64,000 nucleotides of DNA from Halalkalicoccus jeotgali B3. GTDB lineage: Archaea > Halobacteriota > Halobacteria > Halobacteriales > Halalkalicoccaceae. Under the pieces are notes generated by a model. That model saw only the letters and a program-made list of their open reading frames with translations. It searched no databases and was not told where the DNA came from. A program made the position numbers and the translations under genes. Of the stretch, positions 41,868-49,476 are shown one piece after another. The DNA is taken from the NCBI RefSeq assembly GCF_000196895.1, contig NC_014297.1, forward strand, positions 2,463,770-2,527,769, given 5' to 3'. How positions within the stretch are numbered: the first letter of the stretch is position 1; every line of letters starts with the position of its first letter.

Positions 41868-42482
41868 ATGAGCGATTCACAGCCGGTCTTCGCGGCACTG
41901 TACGACCCCGTGACCCGACTCGCGGAACGACGCTTCGGCCCGGAACGCGAATGGCTCACCGAGGGGCTCTCGGGGCGAGTCCTCGATCTGGGGTGTGGGA
42001 CCGGCGCGACCTTCCCGTACCTCTGTGACCGGGACCTCGATCTCCACGCCGTCGAACCGGACCCCCACATGCGAAAACGGGCGAGACGCCGGGCCACCGA
42101 CGTCGGGTGTTCGGTCGAGATCCACACAGGAACGGCCGAGTCGGTGCCGTATCCGGACGGGTCGTTCGACGCGGTGGTCGTCTCGCTGGTGTTGTGTTCG
42201 GTCTCGGACGTCGAGGAGAGCGTCGAGGAGATCGCACGCGTGCTCGCGCCCGGCGGGGAGTGTCGCTTCCTCGAGCACGTCCGGGCGGACGGTCGGCAGG
42301 CGAGGATACAGGAGGCGTTGACACCCTGCTGGCGACGTGTGGCGGGAGGCTGTCACCTCGACCGCGAAACCCCCGCGGCGTTCGTCTCGAACCCCGATCT
42401 CCGAGTCGAGACGCTCCAGCGCGTTCCCATCGGTTTCCCGCCGGTCGCACCGATCCTGCGGGGGCGAGTCGTTCGCGAGTAA
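41868..42482 (+). CDS. Class I SAM-dependent methyltransferase
   Basis: This 204-residue enzyme has motif I VLDLGCGTGATFPYL near 38, acidic motif VEPDPHMRKRA near 62, and SFDAVVVSLVLCSV near 100 with EEIARVLAPGGECRFLEHV near 118. This is the UbiE/METTL7-like pattern. The substrate is unknown. It starts 39 bases after the aldo/keto reductase gene and may be co-transcribed with it. The extra Cys residues in the C-terminal third are not part of a visible metal site. Confidence 0.9.
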   Translation: MSDSQPVFAALYDPVTRLAERRFGPEREWLTEGLSGRVLDLGCGTGATFPYLCDRDLDLHAVEPDPHMRKRARRRATDVGCSVEIHTGTAESVPYPDGSFDAVVVSLVLCSVSDVEESVEEIARVLAPGGECRFLEHVRADGRQARIQEALTPCWRRVAGGCHLDRETPAAFVSNPDLRVETLQRVPIGFPPVAPILRGRVVRE

Positions 42483-42509
42483 TCGGAATACCCTTCTACG
42501 CTCGTCGTG

Positions 42510-42521
42510 TCCGTACACGGA
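42510..42521 (+). promoter_or_regulatory. Short palindrome before the TrmB-type regulator gene
   Basis: TCCGTACACGGA is an inverted repeat (TCCGT and ACGGA around AC) that ends 12 bases before ATG 42534. It could be an autoregulatory operator. It could also be coding if the GTG at 42507 is the true start. Confidence 0.35.
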
Positions 42522-42533
42522 ACGGATATCGTC

Positions 42534-43292
42534 ATGACGACCGATGAAACGGCAGCACTCGACGCGTTGGAGCGACTCGGACTCTCGAACTACGAGGCGA
42601 AAGTGTTCATCGCCCTCCAGACGCTCGGGACGGGAACCGCACGCGACGTCTATCGCGTCTCCGAGATCCCCCGATCGCAGGTGTACGGTGCCGCTGAAAA
42701 CCTCGCCGAACGCGGGCTGGTCGAGGTCCAGCACTCGACGCCGATGCAGTATCGACCGGTGAGCCTGGCGGAGGCCGAGGAACTGCTCGAAGAGCGCTTC
42801 GAGCGCGAGCGCACGCAGGCGTTCGAGTACCTCGAATCCGTCCGCGAATGCCACGAACCCGGCCCCGAGGAGCGCGAGGACATCTGGTCGGTCAGCGGCG
42901 CCGAGCAGGTGAGCGACCGGATCGAACACCTCGTCAGGGGGGCCGAACGTCGCGTCGTCTTCGGTGCGCGGGCGACTGAACTGGTACGCGACTCGCTTTA
43001 CGAGACGCTCACCGAGACTGCCGACGACGGGATCGAGGTGGTGATCGTCAGCGAGGACCCCGCGGTCAGATCGCTGTTTACCGACGCACCCATCGAGGTT
43101 CACGCACCGCCCGAGAACCTCCGAAACGAGCGGGCCGCTCGGATGCTCGTGGTCGACGACCGGGCGGTGTTACTGAGCGTCCGGGGCGATAGCGACGAGC
43201 AGGAGGCGGCCTTCTGGAGCGAATCGAGCGGCTTTGCGACCGTGCTCGTCGAGATCCTCACGGGGTGGCTCACGACCGCCGTCGCCGAGTAA
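42534..43292 (+). CDS. TrmB-family transcriptional regulator
   Basis: This 252-residue regulator has an N-terminal winged helix (about 8-75: LERLGLSNYEAKVFIALQ, GTARDVYRVSEIPRSQVYGA, ERGLVEVQ), the TrmB signature. A short coiled-coil follows, then a phospholipase D-like effector domain (VSGAEQVSDRIEHLVRGAE, VVFGARATELVRDSLYE and ARMLVVDDRAVLLSV near 200). Haloarchaeal TrmB proteins control sugar and redox metabolism. I chose ATG 42534; GTG 42507 is an in-frame alternative adding nine residues. The neighbouring aldo/keto reductase and methyltransferase genes are plausible targets. Confidence 0.9.
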   Translation: MTTDETAALDALERLGLSNYEAKVFIALQTLGTGTARDVYRVSEIPRSQVYGAAENLAERGLVEVQHSTPMQYRPVSLAEAEELLEERFERERTQAFEYLESVRECHEPGPEEREDIWSVSGAEQVSDRIEHLVRGAERRVVFGARATELVRDSLYETLTETADDGIEVVIVSEDPAVRSLFTDAPIEVHAPPENLRNERAARMLVVDDRAVLLSVRGDSDEQEAAFWSESSGFATVLVEILTGWLTTAVAE

Positions 43293-43330
43293 GCGACGCG
43301 GCGGACCGGCGAAACGACGCGGGACCGAAG

Positions 43331-43474
43331 GGCTTAACCGTGATTCGGGGGTAGATCCTCCACTCGCTGGGAAACGGGCACCAGCAGGCACCTGCTACCG
43401 TCGGGTCGCAGGCAGGAATGTGGTCCGCGCGACCGGGCGCGGACTGAACCACCCAACGCCCGTGGTGATACCCA
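43331..43474 (+). promoter_or_regulatory. Promoter and structured 5' leader of rpl15e
   Basis: A GGCTTAACC element at 43331-43339 would start transcription near 43357, giving a leader of about 118 bases, long for a haloarchaeon. Hairpin 1 pairs AGCAG (43383-43387) with CTGCT (43392-43396). Hairpin 2 pairs GTCCGCGC (43423-43430) with GCGCGGAC (43437-43444). ACCAC at 43448-43452 can pair with GTGGT upstream (43420-43424) or with GTGGT downstream (43462-43466). The downstream partner overlaps GGTGAT at 43464-43469, a good match to the 16S 3' end five bases before ATG 43475. Confidence 0.55.
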
Positions 43475-44047
43475 ATGGCACGAAGCTTCTATTCACACAT
43501 CCGAGACGCATGGAAGAACCCCAAGGAGGGGGCACTGGGCGAACTCCAGTGGCAGCGAAAACAGGAGTGGCGCGAACAGGGCGCAATCGAGCGCATCGAG
43601 CGACCCACACGCCTCGACCGCGCGCGGGATCTGGGCTATAAGGCTAAACAGGGCGTCGTCCTCGCACGCGTCAGCATTCGCAAGGGCACAGCCCGCAAGC
43701 AGCGCCACAAGGCCGGACGGCGCTCGAAACGCCAGGGCGTCACCCGCGTGACGCGCAACAAGAACCTTCAACGGGTGGCCGAGGAACGGGCGACCCGGAC
43801 GTACCGCAACCTGCGAGTGCTGAACTCCTACGGCGTCGGCCAGGACGGCTCGCAGAAGTGGTTCGAGGTGATCCTCGTCGATCCCGAGCACCCCGCGATC
43901 GAAAACGACGACGATCTGGGCTGGATCTGCGGTGACAGCCAGGAGAACCGCGCGCTGCGCGGGCTGACCAGCGCCGGTCAGCAAAACCGCGGGCTCGGGA
44001 CGAAAGGCAAGGGCACCGAACACACCCGTCCGAGCCGCAACAGCTAG
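43475..44047 (+). CDS. rpl15e: 50S ribosomal protein L15e
   Basis: This 190-residue protein (MARSFYSHIRDAWKNPKEG) has the basic L15e core: RARDLGYKAKQGVVLARV, KGTARKQRHKAGRRSKRQG and LRVLNSYGVGQDGSQKWFEV. The C-terminal NRGLGTKGKGTEHTRPSRN is also conserved. It belongs to the large subunit and has no bacterial counterpart. A TTTTT tract at 44061-44065 follows the stop. The unusual structured leader suggests regulated translation. Confidence 0.98.
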   Translation: MARSFYSHIRDAWKNPKEGALGELQWQRKQEWREQGAIERIERPTRLDRARDLGYKAKQGVVLARVSIRKGTARKQRHKAGRRSKRQGVTRVTRNKNLQRVAEERATRTYRNLRVLNSYGVGQDGSQKWFEVILVDPEHPAIENDDDLGWICGDSQENRALRGLTSAGQQNRGLGTKGKGTEHTRPSRNS

Positions 44048-44060
44048 ATCGACTGGTCCG

Positions 44061-44065
44061 TTTTT
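44061..44065 (+). terminator. T-tract terminator candidate after rpl15e
   Basis: TTTTT occurs 13 bases after the L15e stop codon, a rare T run in this GC-rich DNA. Archaeal polymerase and aCPSF1 end transcripts at such tracts. The next gene has its own TATA box (GCTTAATAGCC, about 27 bases before ATG 44103), so termination here makes sense. Confidence 0.45.
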
Positions 44066-44102
44066 GCCGCGCGCTTAATAGCCACGACGCCCGAGTGAGC
44101 GT

Positions 44103-44942
44103 ATGGCGGACCTCTCGCTCGGCCCCACGCAGCTGGATCGCTACTCCAGACACATCATCATGGACGAGATCGGCCCCGAGGGCCAGGCGAAGCTGCTCGA
44201 TTCGCGCGTGCTCGTGATCGGCGCTGGCGGGCTCGGCGCGCCGATCATCCAGTATCTGGCCGCCGCCGGAATCGGGACCCTCGGCATCGCCGACGACGAC
44301 GTCGTCGAGCGCTCGAACCTCCAACGCCAGATCGTCCACGGCGACGCGGACGTCGGCGAGCCGAAAGTCGAATCGGCCAAACGGTACGTCGAGCGGCTCA
44401 ACCCCGACATCACCGTCGAAACCCACGAGGTACGAGTAGAACCCGAGAACGTCGAGGAACTGATCGCGAAGTACGACGTCGTGGTCGACGGCTCCGATAA
44501 TTTCAGAACCAGATACCTCGTCAACGACGCCTGTACCCTCTCGGAAACGCCGTTTTCCCACGGTGCGATCTACAAGTTCGAGGGCCAGGCGATCACGTTT
44601 CCTGCAGGGGAGGGCGAGGATCGAGGACCCTGCTACCGGTGTCTGTTCCCCGAGGCACCCCCCGAGGACGCGGTCGCGGACTGTGCGAGCACGGGCGTGC
44701 TTGGCGTCCTTCCGGGTACCGTCGGTTGCATCCAGGCGACGGAGGCGATGAAGCTCGTCCTCGGGTTCGGGGAGGTACTCGACGGGCGGTTGGTAGCCTA
44801 CGACGCCGCCGACATGAGCTTCGAGGAGGTTCCCGTGCGGAGGAACCCCGACTGTCCGATCTGTGGTGAGGACCCGATCGAGTCCATCGAGAACGTCGAG
44901 TACGCCGCCGAGGGCTGTCGAGTGAGCGCCGACGCCGACTGA
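44103..44942 (+). CDS. ubaA: E1-like SAMP-activating enzyme (UbaA; ThiF/MoeB/HesA family)
   Basis: This 279-residue adenylyltransferase has VLVIGAGGLGAPIIQYLAAAG near 38, SNLQRQIVHG near 75 and VVDGSDNFRTRYLVNDAC near 125. The likely catalytic Cys is in DCASTGVLGVLPG near 195, and the zinc cysteine pairs are CYRC near 178 and CPIC near 259. In haloarchaea UbaA activates the ubiquitin-like SAMP proteins for protein modification and for sulfur transfer to tRNA and molybdopterin. No samp gene is near it. A TATA-like TTAATAG gives a leaderless start. Confidence 0.95.
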   Translation: MADLSLGPTQLDRYSRHIIMDEIGPEGQAKLLDSRVLVIGAGGLGAPIIQYLAAAGIGTLGIADDDVVERSNLQRQIVHGDADVGEPKVESAKRYVERLNPDITVETHEVRVEPENVEELIAKYDVVVDGSDNFRTRYLVNDACTLSETPFSHGAIYKFEGQAITFPAGEGEDRGPCYRCLFPEAPPEDAVADCASTGVLGVLPGTVGCIQATEAMKLVLGFGEVLDGRLVAYDAADMSFEEVPVRRNPDCPICGEDPIESIENVEYAAEGCRVSADAD

Positions 44943-44943
44943 C

Positions 44944-45723
44944 TCAGACGAACTGGTCGGGGTCGTACGCCGTCGTCAATACCTCGAAGGGCGCACCGGC
45001 GTTGGCCTCGTCGTCGTTGACCTCGTCGGCGTTGAATCGGAAGGCAAGATCAAGGCGCTCGGCGATCGCGTTCAGGTTGTCGGTCTCGTCGAGCCCGCGG
45101 AAGGTCGCCTGATCGTGGAGGAACAGGGCACCGCCCCGGTCGACGAACGCCGCGAGCGCGTCGAGTTCCTCGGGGTCGAACGCCCGCGGCGGTGTCGTGA
45201 CCACGAGGCCGTCGGCGTCCGCGAGCGTCGACCGGTCGACGGCGTCGGCCGACCCGAGTTCGTAGCCCTCGCGTCCGGCGAGGTCTCGAAACCGCCCGAA
45301 CGCGTCCAGACTCCAGTACTGATCGTGGGTGGCGTCCCAGCGGACCCGCGTTCCGTCAACGAGGGCGTCCCACAGCGCAAGCAGCGCCCGGCCGTTCGAG
45401 TCGGCGTAAGTCGCGTGACCGCCCTGTCGGGCGGGATCGGCGACGAGCATCGATCCGATCCCGGCGACGCGGCCGTCGATCGAAACCAGCGGAATCGACC
45501 CGTCGTACCGTACGGGTTCGCTCCGGCCTGCGGTACGGTTGTAGGCGGTCGGTTCGGCCCACGCCGCCACGACCGAGTCGTCGGTCAGCGGGGAGCCGTC
45601 GGCGGCCAACTGGCTCGCCGGCGAGTACAGCCGGATCGGGGGGCGGGTAGGGGGGGCGGCGCTCGCGATCCCGGGACCGGAGAGGGCCACTCCGGCGGTC
45701 GCGAGGAACGTCCGTCGGTTCAT
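44944..45723 (-). CDS. Tat-exported protein, DUF4350-like
   Basis: 259 residues starting MNRRTFLATAGVALSG, a twin-arginine signal (RRTFLA) with a cleavage region near SAAPP. The mature part holds SWAEPTAY-like and LVVTTPPRAFDPEELDALAAFVDRGGALFLHDQATFRG regions, the last resembling the DUF4350/ThuA-like glutamine-amidotransferase fold. The end, GAPFEVLTTAYDPDQFV, is abrupt, so the protein may lack a C-terminal domain seen in longer relatives. It is convergent with ubaA. GGATAAATA at 45744-45752 gives a leaderless start at 45723. Confidence 0.72.
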   Translation of the reverse strand: MNRRTFLATAGVALSGPGIASAAPPTRPPIRLYSPASQLAADGSPLTDDSVVAAWAEPTAYNRTAGRSEPVRYDGSIPLVSIDGRVAGIGSMLVADPARQGGHATYADSNGRALLALWDALVDGTRVRWDATHDQYWSLDAFGRFRDLAGREGYELGSADAVDRSTLADADGLVVTTPPRAFDPEELDALAAFVDRGGALFLHDQATFRGLDETDNLNAIAERLDLAFRFNADEVNDDEANAGAPFEVLTTAYDPDQFV

Positions 45724-45743
45724 ACGTGACCATCCGCGGAACC

Positions 45744-45752
45744 GGATAAATA
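45744..45752 (-). promoter_or_regulatory. TATA box of the Tat-exported protein gene
   Basis: GGATAAATA (minus strand TATTTATCC) is centred 26 bases upstream of ATG 45723. A second AT-rich patch, TTTATATT at 45777-45784, probably serves the divergent lipoate ligase-like gene, whose ATG is at 45836. Confidence 0.6.
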
Positions 45753-45835
45753 CTTTCAGGTATTTCTAGTATTGAATTTATATTCTTCCCGATGGTGAGC
45801 GCAACCGCTTTGAGCGGGTCGGCGTATGGGGAGGT

Positions 45836-46669
45836 ATGGATCGGCGAGGAAGCGAGTGGCGACTCGTCCACGAGGAGTCCTACCGGGGGCCGATGAACAT
45901 GGCGCTCGACGAGGTCGCGGCCGCGAGTGCCGCCGCGGGCGGCCCGCGGACCCTGCGGGTCTATCGGTGGGAGCCGAGTACGCTCTCGCTTGGCTATCAT
46001 CAGGATCCCACGACCGTCGACTGGGAGTTCTGCGAGTGCGAGGGGATCACCGTCACGCGCCGTCCGACCGGCGGCGGCGGGATCTATCACGACTCGTACG
46101 GAGATATCTCCTATTCGATCGTCGCGCCCGCCGACGAGCTCCCGGGCGATCTGATGGAGACGTACGAACTGCTCTGTGAGCCGATCTTCGACGCCTTCGA
46201 CCGGCTGGGCGTCGCGGCAGAGTTCGCAGACGAGCCTCGACCGGAGATCCACCGGCCCGCCTGCTACCTGCGGGAGCTACATCCGGCCCACGACGTGGTG
46301 GCGGGCGGGCGGAAACTGAGCGGGAACGCCCAGTACAGGAGGAGGGATGCGGTCATCCAGCACGGCTCGATCACCTTTGAGTCGCGCCCCGAGCGCCACC
46401 TGTCGACCTTCTCGAAGCCGGAGACGACTCCGAAGGAGTTCACAGAGCGGGTGACGAGCCTGAAAGAAGAGGGCGTCGGCGAGCGCGAACGGGCCGTCGA
46501 GGCACTCGAAGGCGCTCTAAAGGAGTGGGTCGACGCCGAGGACGGGGCGTGGACCGACGACGAGATGGCGGCCGCCCGCGAACGCGCCGACGGAAAGTTC
46601 GCGAGCGAAGCCTGGAATCACAACGGCGAGGATCCACTCGCCAGAAGTACCAAGAGCAAGGAGGGGTGA
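45836..46669 (+). CDS. Lipoate--protein ligase A family protein
   Basis: This 277-residue protein has the LplA/LipB fold: TLSLGYHQDPTTVDWEF near 50, RRPTGGGGIYHDSYGDISYS near 75 (the ligand loop), and VVAGGRKLSGNAQYRRRDAV near 155 with the catalytic Lys. It should attach lipoate or octanoate, or possibly biotin, to carrier proteins. The C-terminal 60 residues are helical and charged. The DUF371 gene follows one base after its stop. Confidence 0.9.
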   Translation: MDRRGSEWRLVHEESYRGPMNMALDEVAAASAAAGGPRTLRVYRWEPSTLSLGYHQDPTTVDWEFCECEGITVTRRPTGGGGIYHDSYGDISYSIVAPADELPGDLMETYELLCEPIFDAFDRLGVAAEFADEPRPEIHRPACYLRELHPAHDVVAGGRKLSGNAQYRRRDAVIQHGSITFESRPERHLSTFSKPETTPKEFTERVTSLKEEGVGERERAVEALEGALKEWVDAEDGAWTDDEMAAARERADGKFASEAWNHNGEDPLARSTKSKEG

Positions 46670-46670
46670 C

Positions 46671-47093
46671 ATGGAGGAAGTCGTCCGCGCGAAGGGCCAC
46701 GAGAACGTCAGCGCAGAGCACGCGAGCACCTTCGAGGTCACGACCGACGACTGGCTCACGCCCGCCGGCGACTGCATCCTCGCCGTCGAGGCCGACCGCG
46801 CGCCCGCGGAGTTCGATCCTGAGTTCGTCGCAGCCTGCCGCGAGGAGGGAGCGAGAATCACCGTCAGATTCGAGGCCGACGGCCACGTCGAGGACGTCGT
46901 CGGGCAGGGTCATCCCGACCTCGCCTTCGAGAGTGAGCGCAGCATGGTCGGGCGCACCAGCGAGTACGTCGACGAGCGGACCGTCGTCGTCGGCACGGAC
47001 CAAGCGGCGGCGGGGTTCGATCGCGACCTGGTGGAAGCACTGGCCGCGGGCGCGGAGCTGACGGTGACGCTGCGGGTCGAGCCCGCCGAGTAG
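46671..47093 (+). CDS. DUF371 family protein
   Basis: This 140-residue protein begins MEEVVRAKGHENVSAEHAST and shows the DUF371 pattern FEVTTDDWLTPAGDCILAVEAD, ITVRFEADGHVEDVVGQGHP and MVGRTSEYVDERTVVVGTDQAA. The family is almost confined to archaea and has no known function. Its ATG lies one base after the lipoate ligase-like gene stop, so the two are co-transcribed. The next gene has its own start after a TTTTT tract. Confidence 0.85.
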   Translation: MEEVVRAKGHENVSAEHASTFEVTTDDWLTPAGDCILAVEADRAPAEFDPEFVAACREEGARITVRFEADGHVEDVVGQGHPDLAFESERSMVGRTSEYVDERTVVVGTDQAAAGFDRDLVEALAAGAELTVTLRVEPAE

Positions 47094-47130
47094 ACGACGG
47101 TTTTTGTACGATGCGGGCCCACAACCGGGT

Positions 47131-47934
47131 ATGGGCGACGAGTCGGAGCCGACGGAAAACATCAGCGGCGGCCCCGGTGGCGGCGGAAGCGAGGCGACGT
47201 TCGACCCGGGCGAGGCCGCCACCCGCGCGGAGGCGGTCGTCGACGTGCTGGGCGAGCGCTACTGGCAGAAAACGTACGGTGGCCAGGACGCCTTCGAGTG
47301 TCTCGTTCGCACTATTCTGAGCCAGAACACCTCGGACAAAGCGAGCCAGCCGGCCCACGAGTCGCTGATGGAGCGGTATGGCGGCGGTGACCTAGTCGAG
47401 GCGCTCGCTGAGGCGCATCGGGACGAGCTCGCCGAGACGATCAGTTCCGCGGGGCTGTACAACCAGAAATCGGACGTGATGATCGCCGCGGCCGAGGAGA
47501 TCCGCGAGGAGTTCGGCTCGGAGGCCGAGTTCGACGCGTTCGTCCGCGAGAGCGAACCCGAGACGGTGCGCTCGCGCCTGTTGGAGATCAACGGCGTCGG
47601 GCCCAAGACGGCCGATTGTGTCCTCCTGTTCTCGGGCGGCCGGGGCGGCGTCTTCCCCGTCGACACCCACGTCCATCGGATCTACCGGCGCATGGGGATT
47701 GCGCCCCCCGAGGCCGACCACGAGGCGGTACGGGAGGTTCTGGAGGAACAGGTCCCCGCCGAGAAGTGTGGCTTTGGCCACACCGCGAGCATCCAGTTCG
47801 GTCGGGAGTTCTGTTCGGCGCGCAAACCCGCCTGCCTCGACGGGCCGGAGGCCTGTCCGCTGTACGACTGCTGTGAGCGGGTCGGGGTCGACGAAGTGAG
47901 CGAGACGGTGGTCGACCCCGCGGAGGCCGATTAG
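47131..47934 (+). CDS. nth: Endonuclease III-like DNA glycosylase/lyase
   Basis: This 267-residue repair enzyme has the helix-hairpin-helix segment LLEINGVGPKTADCVLLF (catalytic Lys) and VFPVDTHVHRIYRRMG (catalytic Asp). The C-terminal cysteines follow C-x6-C-x6-C-x4-C-C (CSARKPAC, EACPLYDCC), wider than the usual C-x6-C-x2-C-x5-C of the [4Fe-4S] loop. It is therefore a variant Nth; a cluster is still likely. The first 30 residues are a Gly/Glu-rich extension. The stop overlaps the convergent hydrolase gene by four bases. Confidence 0.9.
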   Translation: MGDESEPTENISGGPGGGGSEATFDPGEAATRAEAVVDVLGERYWQKTYGGQDAFECLVRTILSQNTSDKASQPAHESLMERYGGGDLVEALAEAHRDELAETISSAGLYNQKSDVMIAAAEEIREEFGSEAEFDAFVRESEPETVRSRLLEINGVGPKTADCVLLFSGGRGGVFPVDTHVHRIYRRMGIAPPEADHEAVREVLEEQVPAEKCGFGHTASIQFGREFCSARKPACLDGPEACPLYDCCERVGVDEVSETVVDPAEAD

Positions 47935-48677
47935 CGCGGCTCCGTCACGGGTTCGACCCAGTCGATCAGAACCGTCGAGAGCCGCTCTCTGGCCTCTTCG
48001 TCGGTTATCTCTGGGGGGTTATCGCCTCGCTGGGGACCGTACGCACCGAACTGGGCGTGGTTCATCCCTTCGATCTCGACGACTTCCGTATTGGGCGGGA
48101 GGTTCACACGCGAGTCGCGCTCGCGCTCGGCGTCGATCACGCTGTCGGCGGTGCCGAGGACACTCAGACCACTGATCTCCCCGTCGCTCAGGTCGCTCGC
48201 ACAGTAGGAGGCGAAGAGGACGAGGCCCTCGACCCTCTCGCCGTCGGCGTACTCGCAGGCCATTGCCCCGCCGAGCGAGTGCCCACCGACGTACCAGCGC
48301 TCGATGTGGGGGTTCGCCACCATCGCCTCGTCGGCGGCGCCGGTATCGAAGACCGCGAAGTTGAGCGGCATCTCCGGGACGATCACGATTACGTCGCGCT
48401 CGGCGACGAGCGGCGCGAGATGCGGGAGGTAGCTCTCGGGGGCGACGCGCGCGCCGGGGTAGAAGATCACCCCGACGGCGTCGTCGGTGACGGGACCGTC
48501 CGAGAGGACGTAGCCCGCGTCGGTTTCGCTGACTTCGACGTCGGGCACGAGGCGCTCTGGGTCCTCGTCGGGTGTGTAAGGAGTCTCGGCGTAGACGAGG
48601 CCGACGAGCGCCGCGGCGACCAGCAGCATGGCGAGGGTGACTACCGTGGCGCGGGCGAGCCCGCGGATCGAGGTCAT
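47931..48677 (-). CDS. Membrane-anchored or secreted alpha/beta hydrolase
   Basis: 248 residues with an N-terminal hydrophobic helix (VVTLAMLLVAAALVGLVYA, about 11-29), a signal anchor. The hydrolase core has YPGARVAPESYLPH, the nucleophile Ser in YVGGHSLGGAMAC near 132, Asp in VLGTADSVIDA near 170 and His in GMNHAQFGAYG near 205. It looks like the dienelactone hydrolase/YdeN group of small-molecule or lipid esterases acting outside the membrane. It lies 52 bases after dsbB on the same strand and may share its transcript. Confidence 0.88.
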   Translation of the reverse strand: MTSIRGLARATVVTLAMLLVAAALVGLVYAETPYTPDEDPERLVPDVEVSETDAGYVLSDGPVTDDAVGVIFYPGARVAPESYLPHLAPLVAERDVIVIVPEMPLNFAVFDTGAADEAMVANPHIERWYVGGHSLGGAMACEYADGERVEGLVLFASYCASDLSDGEISGLSVLGTADSVIDAERERDSRVNLPPNTEVVEIEGMNHAQFGAYGPQRGDNPPEITDEEARERLSTVLIDWVEPVTEPR

Positions 48678-48729
48678 ACGCCGAGAGCGCGCCCTGAGAG
48701 AATAAAGACGGCGTCGGCTCGGGTGGGGC

Positions 48730-49131
48730 TCAGGCGGATCGGCCTGCGGCGACCACCGCCCCGATCACGAGAAGGAAGGCAACGAGCGCCATGTTCGGGA
48801 TCGAGAGGCCGAGCAGTTCGTACTGGATCGACGTACAGCCCCCGCCGATAGAGCAGGTCCCCCCGCCGACGCGCTGAATGGCCGAGTGATACGCCGCAAC
48901 CGTCGCGCCGGGGATCGCGAGCGCGAGCGCAGTCGGGTAAACCCTCGTGTTTCCTTCGAACGCGGCGATCCCCAGTACGGGGACCAGCGGATACATGAAG
49001 ACCCGCTGGTACCAGCACAGCTCACAGGGGACGAACCCGAGGCCCTCGCTGAAGTAGAGGCTGCCGGCGGTCGCGACCGCTGCGAGGAAGGTTCCGAGGG
49101 CGAGCCACTCCCGCGAGCCGAGTCGGGGCAT
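48730..49131 (-). CDS. dsbB: Disulfide bond formation protein B (DsbB)
   Basis: This 133-residue protein has four membrane helices and the two cysteine pairs of DsbB: CELC (C36, C39) in [10 protein letters not shown] and C93/C99 in [13 protein letters not shown]. The CELCWYQR string is diagnostic. It passes electrons from exported DsbA-like proteins to quinone. A DsbA-like partner is not in this window. It is in the same direction as the alpha/beta hydrolase gene after it. The 345 bases upstream form the hairpin array. Confidence 0.94.
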   Translation of the reverse strand: MPRLGSREWLALGTFLAAVATAGSLYFSEGLGFVPCELCWYQRVFMYPLVPVLGIAAFEGNTRVYPTALALAIPGATVAAYHSAIQRVGGGTCSIGGGCTSIQYELLGLSIPNMALVAFLLVIGAVVAAGRSA

Positions 49132-49218
49132 TGGAAGGGGTTTCGCACCCCAGTGTGAGAACGGTTACTGTTCGTCGGTTGTGCAGTTCGACTGTGTGGG
49201 TGCGGTGGCCGGCGCGAA

Positions 49219-49467
49219 CGCGGGCGGCACTTCCGCCGCCCGCGTGAGCGGAGCGGGGAAAGGCTGGTACCCTACGCAGCTGGCCGATCGGCCAGCTGCG
49301 CACGCTGTCTGGCGGTCTTCGGAAATCTTCGATTTCCGGGACCCAGAAAGGGCGCTCCGCGCCCTTTCTGATGGACATGCAAAGGGCGAGCAGGGCGAGG
49401 TTGCGAAGCGACCTCGCTTGCGAACGGGACGCTTCGCGTCCCGTGAAGCTGACCCGCCAGGGTCAGC
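49219..49467. repeat. Array of seven consecutive hairpins between aCPSF1 and dsbB
   Basis: Seven hairpins sit almost end to end in 249 bases. Their coordinates are 49219-49244 (9 bp stem), 49275-49300 (26-base perfect palindrome, no loop), 49314-49343 (8 bp inner stem GGAAATC/GATTTCC plus outer GGTC/GACC), 49345-49369 (11 bp, loop TCC), 49395-49417 (10 bp with one wobble, loop GAA), 49424-49444 (9 bp, loop TTC) and 49448-49467 (8 bp, loop GCCA). Stems differ in sequence, so this is not one element repeated. The array starts 10 bases after the aCPSF1 stop. Function is unknown. Confidence 0.85.
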
Positions 49468-49476
49468 CGAGGGCGT

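Noticed and set aside
43293-43474. Possible RNase P RNA or SRP RNA upstream of rpl15e
   Set aside because: The conserved cores of those RNAs are missing and the region is too short. A structured mRNA leader fits better, though an H/ACA-type guide RNA is not excluded.
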